Assembly: GCA_035552395.1 (NCBI GenBank)
Contig: DASZLL010000106.1
Location: 1 to 64,000 of the forward strand
Source: Bog-473 sp035552395
GTDB lineage: Bacteria; Actinomycetota; Acidimicrobiia; Acidimicrobiales; RAAP-2
Direction: 5' to 3'
DNA length: 64,000 nt
A model generated the notes under the pieces. The model was given only the letters and a program-made list of their open reading frames with translations, searched no databases and had not been told where the DNA came from. The position numbers and the translations under genes were made by a program. How positions within the stretch are numbered: the first letter of the stretch is position 1; every line of letters starts with the position of its first letter. Positions 24,203 through 32,194 of the stretch are shown one piece after another.

Positions 24203-25306
24203 CTAGCCGTCCGACGTCTGGTTCGCCGCCAGCGACGCGACCGGGCCTGTCGTCTGGTGCCGGGTGGGCGCGGTGCCTTGGAGCACGGCTTCGCGGAGGT
24301 CGCCGAGTAGCGATTCGACCGCAGCGGGGTCTGCACTCAGGCGAAGGCGTCCGTCGTGGCGCTCGGAGTGGACGAGCCCGCTCTGGCGCAGCACCTTGAC
24401 GTGCATGCTCACGGTGGGTTGGGCCAGCCGGAACAGGGTGGCCAGCTCGCCGACGCTGCTCGGAGCTGAAGCCAGAGAGTGCAGGATGGCGAGGCGGGTG
24501 GGGTCCGCGACGGCCTTGAGGCGTCGCGCCACCGATTCGGTCCGCGCCCGGGCCCCGGCATCGCCCGGCCCCACGCCGATTCCGATCAATACGAGGTCAG
24601 GGAAGTCGAGGTAGAGACTCGAACCAAAGAAGAGGCAAGGGATGAAGGCGATCGGCTTGCCCCCCGCGACGTCCGCAGAGATCTGAGGGAAGCGGTCCCG
24701 GAAGATGTCACAACCCGGAGTTACAAGTACATCGAGTGACATCCCCTTCTCGTACTGCGCGTAGAAATGCCGGCCGGCCTCCTCGATAATCGGCAGCGAC
24801 TGTTGCCACATCTCGTTGACGGGTGCCCAGACTTCCTGGAGCAGAGCGAGGTACGAGCGCACCAGGGCGGGCGACTCCTTGAGGCGACGGAAGCGGTCGG
24901 AAAAGATCACGAGATCCTCGGGGCTCTCCGACGCCACGTCGAGATCGCGTGGCACCGTGGCGATGGCCCGCTCGAGCGCCTCCCAGAGGACGTCGGGATC
25001 GGTGGCGTAGAGGGCACCCGAGTAGTGGGCAAGGATGTGCATCTCGGTGAACGACGTTTCGCCGCCAGCCTCATCCCAGAACGTGCGGACGCGTACGGCC
25101 AGGTCTTCGCGGTCGTCAAACACCATGGCCGCGCCGCCGCACATGCTGGCGGGCGGAGGGTTGGGGTTGACCTGCTCGAGATAACACGACCGCACCGAGG
25201 GGCTCGCTGCGGTCAGCAGGAGCCACGACAGATCGCTGGCGAGCGACGGTGCCGCAATGACTGACCGAGGAACCGCCGAGCTCTGTTGGCCGCTGAGAAT
25301 AGGCAT
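24203..25306 (-). CDS. ArsR-type winged-helix regulator with large N-terminal sensor region
   Basis: 367 residues. The C-terminal 100 are an ArsR-family winged helix: ESVARRLKAVADPTRLAILH, SVGELATLFRLAQPTVSMHVKVLRQSGLV and a wing HSERHDGRLRLS. The N-terminal 260 residues have no metal-binding cysteine cluster and look like a separate alpha-rich ligand-sensing domain; most ArsR repressors are only about 100 residues. The promoter is near consensus and overlaps the start (leaderless). It lies tail-to-tail with P450 and divergent from a small protein and the sulfatase, so it probably controls this catabolic locus. The ligand is unknown. Confidence 0.82.
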   Translation of the reverse strand: MPILSGQQSSAVPRSVIAAPSLASDLSWLLLTAASPSVRSCYLEQVNPNPPPASMCGGAAMVFDDREDLAVRVRTFWDEAGGETSFTEMHILAHYSGALYATDPDVLWEALERAIATVPRDLDVASESPEDLVIFSDRFRRLKESPALVRSYLALLQEVWAPVNEMWQQSLPIIEEAGRHFYAQYEKGMSLDVLVTPGCDIFRDRFPQISADVAGGKPIAFIPCLFFGSSLYLDFPDLVLIGIGVGPGDAGARARTESVARRLKAVADPTRLAILHSLASAPSSVGELATLFRLAQPTVSMHVKVLRQSGLVHSERHDGRLRLSADPAAVESLLGDLREAVLQGTAPTRHQTTGPVASLAANQTSDG

Positions 25307-25312
25307 AGACCT

Positions 25313-25341
25313 ATATTAAGATATTCTTGATTTGTTGTCAA
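25313..25341 (-). promoter_or_regulatory. Consensus promoter of the ArsR-type gene, leaderless
   Basis: On the minus strand TTGACA (25341-25336), a 17-base spacer and TAATAT (25318-25313) form an almost perfect sigma-70-type promoter. Only six bases separate the -10 box from ATG 25306, so the transcript should begin at the start codon. The AT-rich core, with ATAT half sites flanking TAAG, could also be the autoregulatory operator. It is the most AT-rich stretch nearby. Confidence 0.75.
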
Positions 25342-25422
25342 TCTTCCATTAGGCTGCTGTTGTCCAAAGAGGACGATGAGGCGTCTGCCCGGGAGCGGAA
25401 TGAGGACAAGCGAGGTGCACTC

Positions 25423-25674
25423 ATGATCCAGGCCCGGGGGGTCGAATTCCTGGTGGAACAGCATCGACAGGAGCTGTTGAGCCAAGCCGGCTCACGGTCG
25501 TCCCGCCGTCCCGCTCCGTCAGTGGGCCAGTCCAGCGCGACGCAGCGGTCGGCCGCCGGCATCCCGGTTACCGGCGGCCGAGCGATGCGCCGGGCCGTTG
25601 CTCCGCGCGTGGGGTCCTGGCTCATTGCCTTCGGCACCAGGCTCGGGGGGGCCACGATGCGCACGTCGAGCTGA
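25423..25674 (+). CDS. Small hypothetical protein (83 aa)
   Basis: From ATG 25423, with GAGGTG about six bases upstream. The pattern VEFLVEQHRQELLSQA, an Arg/Ser-rich linker and a C-terminal VGSWLIAFGTRLGG resembles short actinobacterial proteins with an amphipathic N-terminal helix and a weakly hydrophobic C-terminal helix. No function is known. It precedes the sulfatase gene on the same strand and may be transcribed with it from the region divergent to the ArsR-type gene. Confidence 0.6.
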   Translation: MIQARGVEFLVEQHRQELLSQAGSRSSRRPAPSVGQSSATQRSAAGIPVTGGRAMRRAVAPRVGSWLIAFGTRLGGATMRTSS

Positions 25675-25762
25675 GGTCCCACGGGCGGCCCCCGGACGTC
25701 AGACCCGCCGACCCGGCGTGGTCTCGTGGCTATGGCGTCACGCCATCGACAAGAGTGGCGCG

Positions 25763-27316
25763 GTGCCGGCCCCCCGCAACGTGCTCTTCATCACGCTCGA
25801 CCAGTGGCGCGGTGACTGTCTCTCTGCGCTCGATCACCCGGTCCTCGAGACGCCGGCCCTGGACGCGCTCGCCTCCCGCGGCGTGTTGTTCGCCAACCAC
25901 TGGGCCAACGCCGCGCCGTGTGGGCCGTCGCGCGCCTGCCTGTACACGGGGACGTACCTGCACCGAAATCGCTCCATCCTGAACGGCACCCCCCTCGACG
26001 CGCGGTTCACCAACGTCGCGTTGGTGGCGCGGGACCTGGGTTACGACCCGGTCCTCTTCGGGTACACGGACACTTCGGTCGATCCGCGGACGGTGCCGCC
26101 GGGAGACCCCCGGCTGTTCAGCTACGAGGGCGTCCTGCCGGGCTTCCGGGACCTCGTCGTGGATCCATGGGAACAGGGGAGCCCGGCGTGGGGTCGCTGG
26201 CTGGCGACGCACGGGGTGGAAGTTCCGCCCAATCCCCACGAACTGTACGAGCCGATCGAAGGGTTCCCCGGCGCCGACACGCACGGCTCGACGTGGGCGC
26301 CAGCGCGTTTCCCGCCGGAGCTCTCGCAAACGACCTTCATCCGCGGCGAGGTCGTCGACTGGCTGGAACACCACGGTGACGCGCCCTTCTTCGTCCACGC
26401 TTCCTTCATCCGCCCGCATCCGCCGCGGCGAAACCCGATCGGCTACCACGATCTGTACGCAGCCGAGTCCATTGGGCGATTCGCCGGCTGCGAGCGGCGA
26501 GAGGACGAGGCGGCCATCCACTCGCTTGCGGCGCTGGCCATGGGTATACCCGACGTCGGCGCTCCTGAGGACGAGCGGGAACGCCGACAGGTGCGAGCGA
26601 CCTACTACGGCGCGCAGCGCGAGGTGGACGACGGCCTGGCGCCGCTCTTCGAGTACCTCGACGAGAGCGGACTGGCCGAATCCACCATGGTCGTTGTCAC
26701 CAGCGACCACGGCGAGATGGGTGGTGACCACTGGCTGCTCGAAAAGCTCGGCTACTGGGACGAGAGCTACCACGTTCCATTGATCGTGGTGGACCCCCGG
26801 TCCGAGGCGGATCGAGGCCGCGGCGGCGTGGTCGATGCGGTGACCGAGTCGGTCGATGTGTTGCCAACGATTTGCGAATTCCTCGAAGCGGACGTGCCGC
26901 TGCAGGCGGACGGTTGGTCCCTGGCGCCGTTCCTCCGCGCGGAGCCCGCACCGGCGCACTGGCGCGACACGGCTCACTTCGAGTGGAGCTTCTCCGATCC
27001 GGCCAATCAGCTGGCGGAGACGGCATTGGGGATACCCATGAGCCACTGCGCCCTCGAGGTTGGGCGCGGCCCCCGCTACAAGTACGTACAGTTCGCGGCG
27101 GCGTCGGACCTGTTGCCCCCTCTGCTCTTCGATCTGTCCGAGGATCCGGGCCAGACCCGCAACTTGTTGGCGGAGGGACGGGGCGGACACGAAGTGGCCT
27201 GGCAATGCGCGCAGGAGCTCGTGCGGTGGCACATGCGCACGGCCGAGCGGACGCTGAGCGGCAGCTTGCTGCACGCCGAGCGGGGCTTCGTCGAGACCCG
27301 CGATACCTGGCGCTAG
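25763..27316 (+). CDS. Sulfatase (formylglycine-dependent; aryl- or phosphonate-ester type)
   Basis: 517 residues. N-terminal NVLFITLDQWRGDCLS gives the first metal Asp; the modification motif is C-G-P-S-R in AAPCGPSRACLYTG, where Cys becomes formylglycine; VVVTSDHGEMGGDHWLLEK carries the second metal Asp-His. This arrangement is typical of type I sulfatases, including phosphonate monoester hydrolase-like ones, which cleave sulfate or related esters. No signal peptide is seen, so it should act in the cytoplasm. GTG 25763 (AAGAG upstream) is chosen; GTG 25718 is an alternative. It lies before two SDR genes in a putative catabolic run. The formylglycine-generating enzyme is not in the window unless EgtB-like paralogues exist. 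Confidence 0.9.
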   Translation: MPAPRNVLFITLDQWRGDCLSALDHPVLETPALDALASRGVLFANHWANAAPCGPSRACLYTGTYLHRNRSILNGTPLDARFTNVALVARDLGYDPVLFGYTDTSVDPRTVPPGDPRLFSYEGVLPGFRDLVVDPWEQGSPAWGRWLATHGVEVPPNPHELYEPIEGFPGADTHGSTWAPARFPPELSQTTFIRGEVVDWLEHHGDAPFFVHASFIRPHPPRRNPIGYHDLYAAESIGRFAGCERREDEAAIHSLAALAMGIPDVGAPEDERERRQVRATYYGAQREVDDGLAPLFEYLDESGLAESTMVVVTSDHGEMGGDHWLLEKLGYWDESYHVPLIVVDPRSEADRGRGGVVDAVTESVDVLPTICEFLEADVPLQADGWSLAPFLRAEPAPAHWRDTAHFEWSFSDPANQLAETALGIPMSHCALEVGRGPRYKYVQFAAASDLLPPLLFDLSEDPGQTRNLLAEGRGGHEVAWQCAQELVRWHMRTAERTLSGSLLHAERGFVETRDTWR

Positions 27317-27391
27317 TTCGGGCCGCGGCCGCCGGTCCTCACTCGGGCGGTGTGAAATGCTGACCCCTGCTCACCAGGAGGAGGCAAGGAC

Positions 27392-28270
27392 GTGCCTGAC
27401 ATGCAGGGAAGGATGATCGTCGTTACGGGCGGCAATTCCGGTATCGGCCTCGAGACGGCGCAGGCGCTGGCGGGGATGGGGGCACGAGTGATCGTGACGG
27501 CCCGGAATGCCGACAAGGGCCGAGCGGCCGTGGCGCGAATGGTGGAGCGCCTCGACGGCCAGCCCCAGGTCCAGCTCGTCGTGTTCGACCTGTCCGACCT
27601 GTCGTCGGTGCGGCGGGGAGCCGAGGAGATCCTGGAGCAAGCGCCCCGGCTCGACGTGCTGATCAACAACGCCGGCGTCGTGCTGACCGAGCGGCACGTG
27701 ACCGTCGACGGGTACGAGGCGACGTTTGCCACCAATCACCTGGGGCCGTTTCTGCTGACCAATCTGTTGCTCGATCGCCTTCGGGAGTCCGCGCCATCGC
27801 GCATTGTCAACGTCGCGTCGACCGCGCACAACGCGGCGCGCAAAGGAATCCCGTTCGACGATCTGCAGTCGAGCCGCCGCTACCGCGGCATGCGGGTCTA
27901 CGGCGAATCGAAGCTGGCCAACATCTTGTTCACCCTGGAGTTGTCACGCCGGCTTGCCGGCAGTGGTGTCACAGCGACCGCACTGCACCCCGGGACGGTG
28001 CGCACCGGGTACGGGGCCGATGGCGACGCGCGGGGCCTGCTGGCTTTCGGGCTCAAAATCAGCCGGCCCTTTTTCCTCTCACCGGAGAAGGGCGCGCGCA
28101 CGTCGATCTATCTCGCGTCGTCCCCCGAAGTTGCGGGGGTCACGGGGCAGTACTTCGTCAAGTGCAAGCCGGCCAAGCCCCGCCGTTGGGCGCAGGATCC
28201 CGAAGCCGCCCAGCGCCTCTGGCAGGTGAGCGAAGAGCTGGTCGGCCTTGCCGAACCGGCTCAGGGCTGA
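27392..28270 (+). CDS. SDR family oxidoreductase (retinol dehydrogenase-like)
   Basis: 292 residues. NADP-binding TGGNSGIGLE near the start, VLINNAGVV, serine in NVASTAHN and the catalytic YGESK. The layout (short insertion, AFGLKISRPFFLSPEKGA after the active site) is that of extended retinol-dehydrogenase/WWOX-like SDRs acting on hydrophobic alcohols. The GTG start has GGAGG upstream. It is three bases from the next SDR gene and part of the plus-strand run after the sulfatase. Confidence 0.9.
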   Translation: MPDMQGRMIVVTGGNSGIGLETAQALAGMGARVIVTARNADKGRAAVARMVERLDGQPQVQLVVFDLSDLSSVRRGAEEILEQAPRLDVLINNAGVVLTERHVTVDGYEATFATNHLGPFLLTNLLLDRLRESAPSRIVNVASTAHNAARKGIPFDDLQSSRRYRGMRVYGESKLANILFTLELSRRLAGSGVTATALHPGTVRTGYGADGDARGLLAFGLKISRPFFLSPEKGARTSIYLASSPEVAGVTGQYFVKCKPAKPRRWAQDPEAAQRLWQVSEELVGLAEPAQG

Positions 28271-28273
28271 GCG

Positions 28274-29065
28274 GTGCGGGTTCTCGTCACGGGTGCGGCC
28301 CGGGCCATCGGCCGCGCCACGGTGGAGGTGCTGGCGCAGCGGGGGCACGAGGTGGTGGCCACGGCGCGAGAGGTGGCCCAGTTGGAAGGTGTGCCGGCCA
28401 AGTTGGTCCTGCCGCTCGACGTCCGCGACACCGAGTCGGTGCGCGCTGCGGTGGCACAGGCCGGCGAGTTGGATGCGGTGGTCAACAATGCCGCGTTGAC
28501 CGGCTACGGTCCCCTCGAGACCTATCCGCTGGAGCGCTTTGCTCAGGTCCTTGACGTCAACACTCTCGGCCCACTCCGAGTTGCCCAGGCGGTCCTGGCC
28601 AGCTGGCGGGAGCGCGGCCACGGCGTACTGGTGAACATCAGCTCGGTCCAGGGCAGGATCGGGACGCCGCTGGAAGGGCCGTACGCCGCGTCGAAGCACG
28701 CGCTCGAGGCGATGTCCGAGTCGATGCACTTCGAACTCGGCCACTTCGGGATCCGCGTCGTAATCGTCGAACCGGGGTACATCGCGCCCGGCATGAAGCA
28801 CGACGACGCCGATCATCTCGGCCCCGCGGCGTACGCCGAGCTGCGCGCACAGTGGGGAAGCACCATGAGCACGCTGGTCGGCCCCGAGGGACGCCCGGGG
28901 CCCGAGACCGTCGCGTTGGCGGTGGCCGATGCGATCGATGACCCCGATACGCCGCTCCGGGTCGAGGTCGGCAAGGACGCCGCGATGGTGCTCGAGCTCC
29001 GACGGAACCTGCGCGACGACGAGTTCGAGGCGACGATGCGCGAGGCTCTCGAGCTGACCTGGTGA
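28274..29065 (+). CDS. SDR family oxidoreductase
   Basis: 263 residues. Rossmann motif TGAARAIGRA, AVVNNAALTGYG, serine in NISSVQGRIG and catalytic YAASK; VIVEPGYI follows. It resembles 17-beta-hydroxysteroid-dehydrogenase-like SDRs, an NAD(P)-dependent oxidation of a ring or side-chain alcohol. It begins three bases after the preceding SDR, so they are co-transcribed and may act in sequence. The exact substrate is unknown. Confidence 0.9.
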   Translation: MRVLVTGAARAIGRATVEVLAQRGHEVVATAREVAQLEGVPAKLVLPLDVRDTESVRAAVAQAGELDAVVNNAALTGYGPLETYPLERFAQVLDVNTLGPLRVAQAVLASWRERGHGVLVNISSVQGRIGTPLEGPYAASKHALEAMSESMHFELGHFGIRVVIVEPGYIAPGMKHDDADHLGPAAYAELRAQWGSTMSTLVGPEGRPGPETVALAVADAIDDPDTPLRVEVGKDAAMVLELRRNLRDDEFEATMREALELTW

Positions 29066-29096
29066 CGGGGCGCCTGAGCGAACGGAACGAGGTGCC

Positions 29097-29819
29097 GTGG
29101 AGAAGCTGATGTACCTCATGTGGCCCGACGCGGCACGCAGCCGGTCCGAGGTCGCCGAGACCGTGCTGGGGGACGTGGCCACGGCGTTGCTCGACCTCGG
29201 CCCCCTTCGGCTGAGTATGGACGTGCGCGACTCCGAGAGCGACATCCCGGCGCCCGTCCCCACCCCAGAAGGCGAATGGCCCGCCGACGCGGTGGTCTCG
29301 TTGTGGCTGGACGCCGTCGATCGCCGCGCACCGTACGAAGAGGTGCTGGCAGCTGCGTCGGCCCGGCTTGCCGGGTATTCGGTGGTGGAGTCGTTGTACC
29401 GCGACTACGGGGGCAACCAGTGGTCGGTGCCGCGGTACTGGCCCGATGGCGTTCGGTCGCCGGGCGTCCTCACCGTCGCCATGCTCGAACAGCACCCCGA
29501 CCAGTCGCTAGAGGAGTGGATGGCGCGCTGGCACGCCCGTATCTCGCCCATCACCGAGGCGATCCAGCCGCGTATGCGGTACGTGCGCAATGCGGTGTTT
29601 CGTCCCCTCACCAAAGGCGCTCCGCCGTTTCGGGGCATCGTGGAGGAGTCGTGGCCATCGCTGGAGCACGTGACCGACCCGATGCTGTTCTACTGCGCAG
29701 AGGGAGATCCCGACCGCATGAACGCCCATGTCACCCAGATGATCGAGGAGATCAGCGCTTTCGTCGACCTGAGTACGCTGCGCAGTGTCACCATGAGCGA
29801 ATGGATTCTGAAGTCGTGA
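29097..29819 (+). CDS. EthD-like dimeric alpha/beta-barrel protein
   Basis: 240 residues. Two repeats of an EthD/ABM-type ferredoxin-like fold are suggested by MEKLMYLMWPDA at the start and RSPGVLTVAMLEQHPDQSLEEWMARWHARI in the second half, a pattern seen in EthD-domain proteins beside P450 and dehydrogenase genes. Such proteins act in the breakdown of ethers and aromatic or alicyclic compounds, but their chemistry is unclear. GTG 29097 has GAGG upstream. Its stop overlaps the next gene by GTGA. Confidence 0.75.
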   Translation: MEKLMYLMWPDAARSRSEVAETVLGDVATALLDLGPLRLSMDVRDSESDIPAPVPTPEGEWPADAVVSLWLDAVDRRAPYEEVLAAASARLAGYSVVESLYRDYGGNQWSVPRYWPDGVRSPGVLTVAMLEQHPDQSLEEWMARWHARISPITEAIQPRMRYVRNAVFRPLTKGAPPFRGIVEESWPSLEHVTDPMLFYCAEGDPDRMNAHVTQMIEEISAFVDLSTLRSVTMSEWILKS

Positions 29820-30310
29820 CGCCGACCTGGAGCCGAGAAGAGCTGGAGCAGGCGCACCAGCACTACACGGAGACCGCAAACCGCTGCGCCGCAAGCGGAG
29901 AATGGCGCGACTGGGCGAACCTGTTCACCGACGACGCCGTCTACTTGGAACACACGTTCGGCACCTTTCGCGGTCCCGACGAGATCTACGCTTGGATCGC
30001 CCCCCTCATGGCGGAATGGCCGAACCGGGCGATGAACTCATTCCCCCACTCGTGGTGCGTCTGCGACGAGGAGCGTGGGTGGTGGATCTGCCGGATTGAG
30101 AACCGGATGGAAGACCCGGGCGACGGCTCGGTACACCAGGCCCACAACGTCACGGTGCTGCACTATGCCGGCGACATGCAGTTCTCCTACGAGGAGGACG
30201 CCTACAACCCCGCCGCGTTCGGGCCGATGATCGAAGGCTGGCTGAAGGCGTTTACGGCGAACGGTGGCGACCCGGCCTCGCGAGGGTCGGAATCTGCGCG
30301 GCGACCTTAG
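29816..30310 (+). CDS. SnoaL/NTF2-like protein
   Basis: 164 residues. The central ANLFTDDAVYLEHTFGTFRGPDEI is the NTF2/SnoaL-like cone-fold signature (Asp/Glu and Tyr at the cavity mouth), followed by a beta-sheet with WWICRIENRMEDP. Members include ketosteroid isomerases, limonene-epoxide hydrolases and polyketide cyclases. GTG 29816 overlaps the EthD stop as GTGA; ATG 29801 is also in frame. It ends the catabolic plus-strand run that begins with the sulfatase. The reaction is not determined. Confidence 0.82.
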   Translation: MTPTWSREELEQAHQHYTETANRCAASGEWRDWANLFTDDAVYLEHTFGTFRGPDEIYAWIAPLMAEWPNRAMNSFPHSWCVCDEERGWWICRIENRMEDPGDGSVHQAHNVTVLHYAGDMQFSYEEDAYNPAAFGPMIEGWLKAFTANGGDPASRGSESARRP

Positions 30311-30346
30311 GGCATGGCTCTGAGTTGACGACCAGCGTCGACGGGC

Positions 30347-31987
30347 TCAGCTTCCGGCGCCGGCACCGACGAGTACGCCGTCACCCAGGAGCGGCGTCCG
30401 CGACGAGTCGTCGTCGGGACCGGGACGGAACCACGGCAGGCGGGGCCGATCGGGACGGGGGCCGGCGAATTGGCCGAGCGGCATGATGGCAATGGCCAGC
30501 AGCAGCGTCACAACGAGCATGTCCGTGAGCACGAATGTGTGGAGCAACCGCATGTAGACGTTGTGGACCGAGGTCAGCCCGGCAAAGGCCCAGAAGGTGC
30601 TGATGACGATCAACGCGGTGCGAAGGCGCCCCGCCGCCGCGGGCGCCGAGACGACGACCCCCCACGTGACGTACCAGGCCCAGACGATGGGGCCGAGCAG
30701 CGCCAGCACGAGCAATGTCAGGCCCAGGCAGCGCACGACGCCGTCTTCGGGCGCGCGGCGCAAGAGCCGATAGCCGACATAGACCGCGACCAGGAGCCCG
30801 AGAATGCTGAAGACCGGGTGGAAGTCCGATGTCGACAGCGGCACCTGGACAATGTGACTCAAGATGGAGGCGCCCCGGGCCAGAACGTTGATCGGCGTCA
30901 CCCCGGTGAACGCCGCGTCCGCCGTCGTCGTGGTCCGGATCCACCCCCACCCGGTCCCGGTTACGAGCGCGGTGATCTCCATCGTCGCCAACGCAATCAG
31001 CCCCGCAAGCGCGGTGCGTCCAATGCGCCGTCGCGTCGACGCGCCGGGACCCGCCCAGACCCAGCCGAGGAAGAGCACGCCCAGCGCGGCTGGTGACTTC
31101 ACCCCCGCCGCGAGTGCGCAGATGATCACCCCCGGCACCGTGCCGACCCGTTTCGCCACGGCGAGGCCGGCCATCAGCATCCCGACCATCAACGCGTCGT
31201 TATGGTCACCGGCCAGCAACGAGAGCAAGACGAGGGGAGATCCCGCCCCGAGAAGGACGGCGTGGGCAGGGTCGCGTTTGGCCCAACGGGCGAGGGTGGG
31301 CGTCGCGGCCACCATGAAGGCGATGCCGGCGACCTCGAGAAGACGGAGCAAGACCAGATCGGACAGGAAATTGTGGCCGGAGGCCTGGTCGACGACGCCG
31401 TCGATCTCGAGGAAGGTTGGTCCGTACGGCGACTCGTTGCCCGCCCAGAAAGGGTCGCCGAAGTTGTTGAAGGGCGTCGAGCCGAGGACGTTGGGCCCGT
31501 AGTCGTACGGGTTGATTTGGTGGCTCACCATTTCGCCCTGCGCCGCGTAGGTGTAGACGTCGCGACTGAACAGCGGCGGCGCCAGCAGGAGCGGCACGGC
31601 CCAGACGACGACGACGAGCACGACGCGCCGAACGGGGAAGCCCTGGTTGTTCTTCAGATAGCGCAGGAACCCGAGCCAGGCTCGCGTCAACAGGATCAGC
31701 CCTCCGAAGACGAGCGCGAGCGCCGCGACAGGGGGCAGCGTCTGGTTGGTGCCGATCCAGCCGAGGGGCCCGCCCGGCATGCCGAAAAACCAGGCGCCGG
31801 GCAAGTGGGTCTCGAAGGACTGGCCGCCGAGCAGCGCGCCCACGACGATGGCGGTGGTGCCGAGTGCTCCGAGCAACGCCGTGCGCGCCAACCCGAAGCG
31901 GACCACCGGTCGCACGGGCGCGTCGACAGCGGCGTCGTCAGTGAGAGCCAAGGTGTCTGGGGTAGCGCTCGGGGGCACGAGCTCCAT
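30347..31987 (-). CDS. mptB: MptB-like polyprenol-phosphomannose alpha-1,6-mannosyltransferase
   Basis: 546 residues with about 13 membrane segments. After a hydrophilic N-terminus the first extracellular loop has PPLFSRDVYTYAAQGEMV, the S-R-D motif of GT-C enzymes of the MptA/MptB group, then NPYDYGP and ESPYGPTFLEID. MptB starts the alpha-1,6-mannan backbone of lipomannan using polyprenyl-phosphate mannose on the outer membrane face. ATG 31987 has AAGGA seven bases upstream; an upstream in-frame ATG at 32044 lacks this. It is divergent from the UDP-sulfoquinovose synthase gene with a 207-base gap. The acceptor in this organism is unknown. Confidence 0.85.
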   Translation of the reverse strand: MELVPPSATPDTLALTDDAAVDAPVRPVVRFGLARTALLGALGTTAIVVGALLGGQSFETHLPGAWFFGMPGGPLGWIGTNQTLPPVAALALVFGGLILLTRAWLGFLRYLKNNQGFPVRRVVLVVVVWAVPLLLAPPLFSRDVYTYAAQGEMVSHQINPYDYGPNVLGSTPFNNFGDPFWAGNESPYGPTFLEIDGVVDQASGHNFLSDLVLLRLLEVAGIAFMVAATPTLARWAKRDPAHAVLLGAGSPLVLLSLLAGDHNDALMVGMLMAGLAVAKRVGTVPGVIICALAAGVKSPAALGVLFLGWVWAGPGASTRRRIGRTALAGLIALATMEITALVTGTGWGWIRTTTTADAAFTGVTPINVLARGASILSHIVQVPLSTSDFHPVFSILGLLVAVYVGYRLLRRAPEDGVVRCLGLTLLVLALLGPIVWAWYVTWGVVVSAPAAAGRLRTALIVISTFWAFAGLTSVHNVYMRLLHTFVLTDMLVVTLLLAIAIMPLGQFAGPRPDRPRLPWFRPGPDDDSSRTPLLGDGVLVGAGAGS

Positions 31988-32060
31988 CGGGGATTCCTTA
32001 CATGCGTTCCCGGCAGAGGGTTCTGCGGGAACAAAAATCTTCATCGAACTGCAGTCATTT

Positions 32061-32176
32061 TGTCACAGCTGTAGCCGATTTTGCGGACCCGAAACCTTCC
32101 TTAACAGGATTCTCAGGAGCTTCCCAGGATACAGGGGAAAACTGCTTCTGTCACGTATGTGAAATCTGGCTGTCAC
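32061..32176. promoter_or_regulatory. Divergent regulatory region with repeated TGTCAC elements
   Basis: The gap between the mptB-like and sqdB genes holds three copies of TGTCAC (32061, 32149, 32171). The last two are 22 bases apart, two helical turns, and share CTGTCACG. The second forms a small palindrome TCACGTATGTGA (32151-32162); the first runs into the palindrome ACAGCTGT (32065-32072). They are candidate sites for one regulator of both genes. No convincing -35/-10 pair could be fixed. Confidence 0.4.
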
Positions 32177-32194
32177 GGAAACGGAAGGTGTCAG

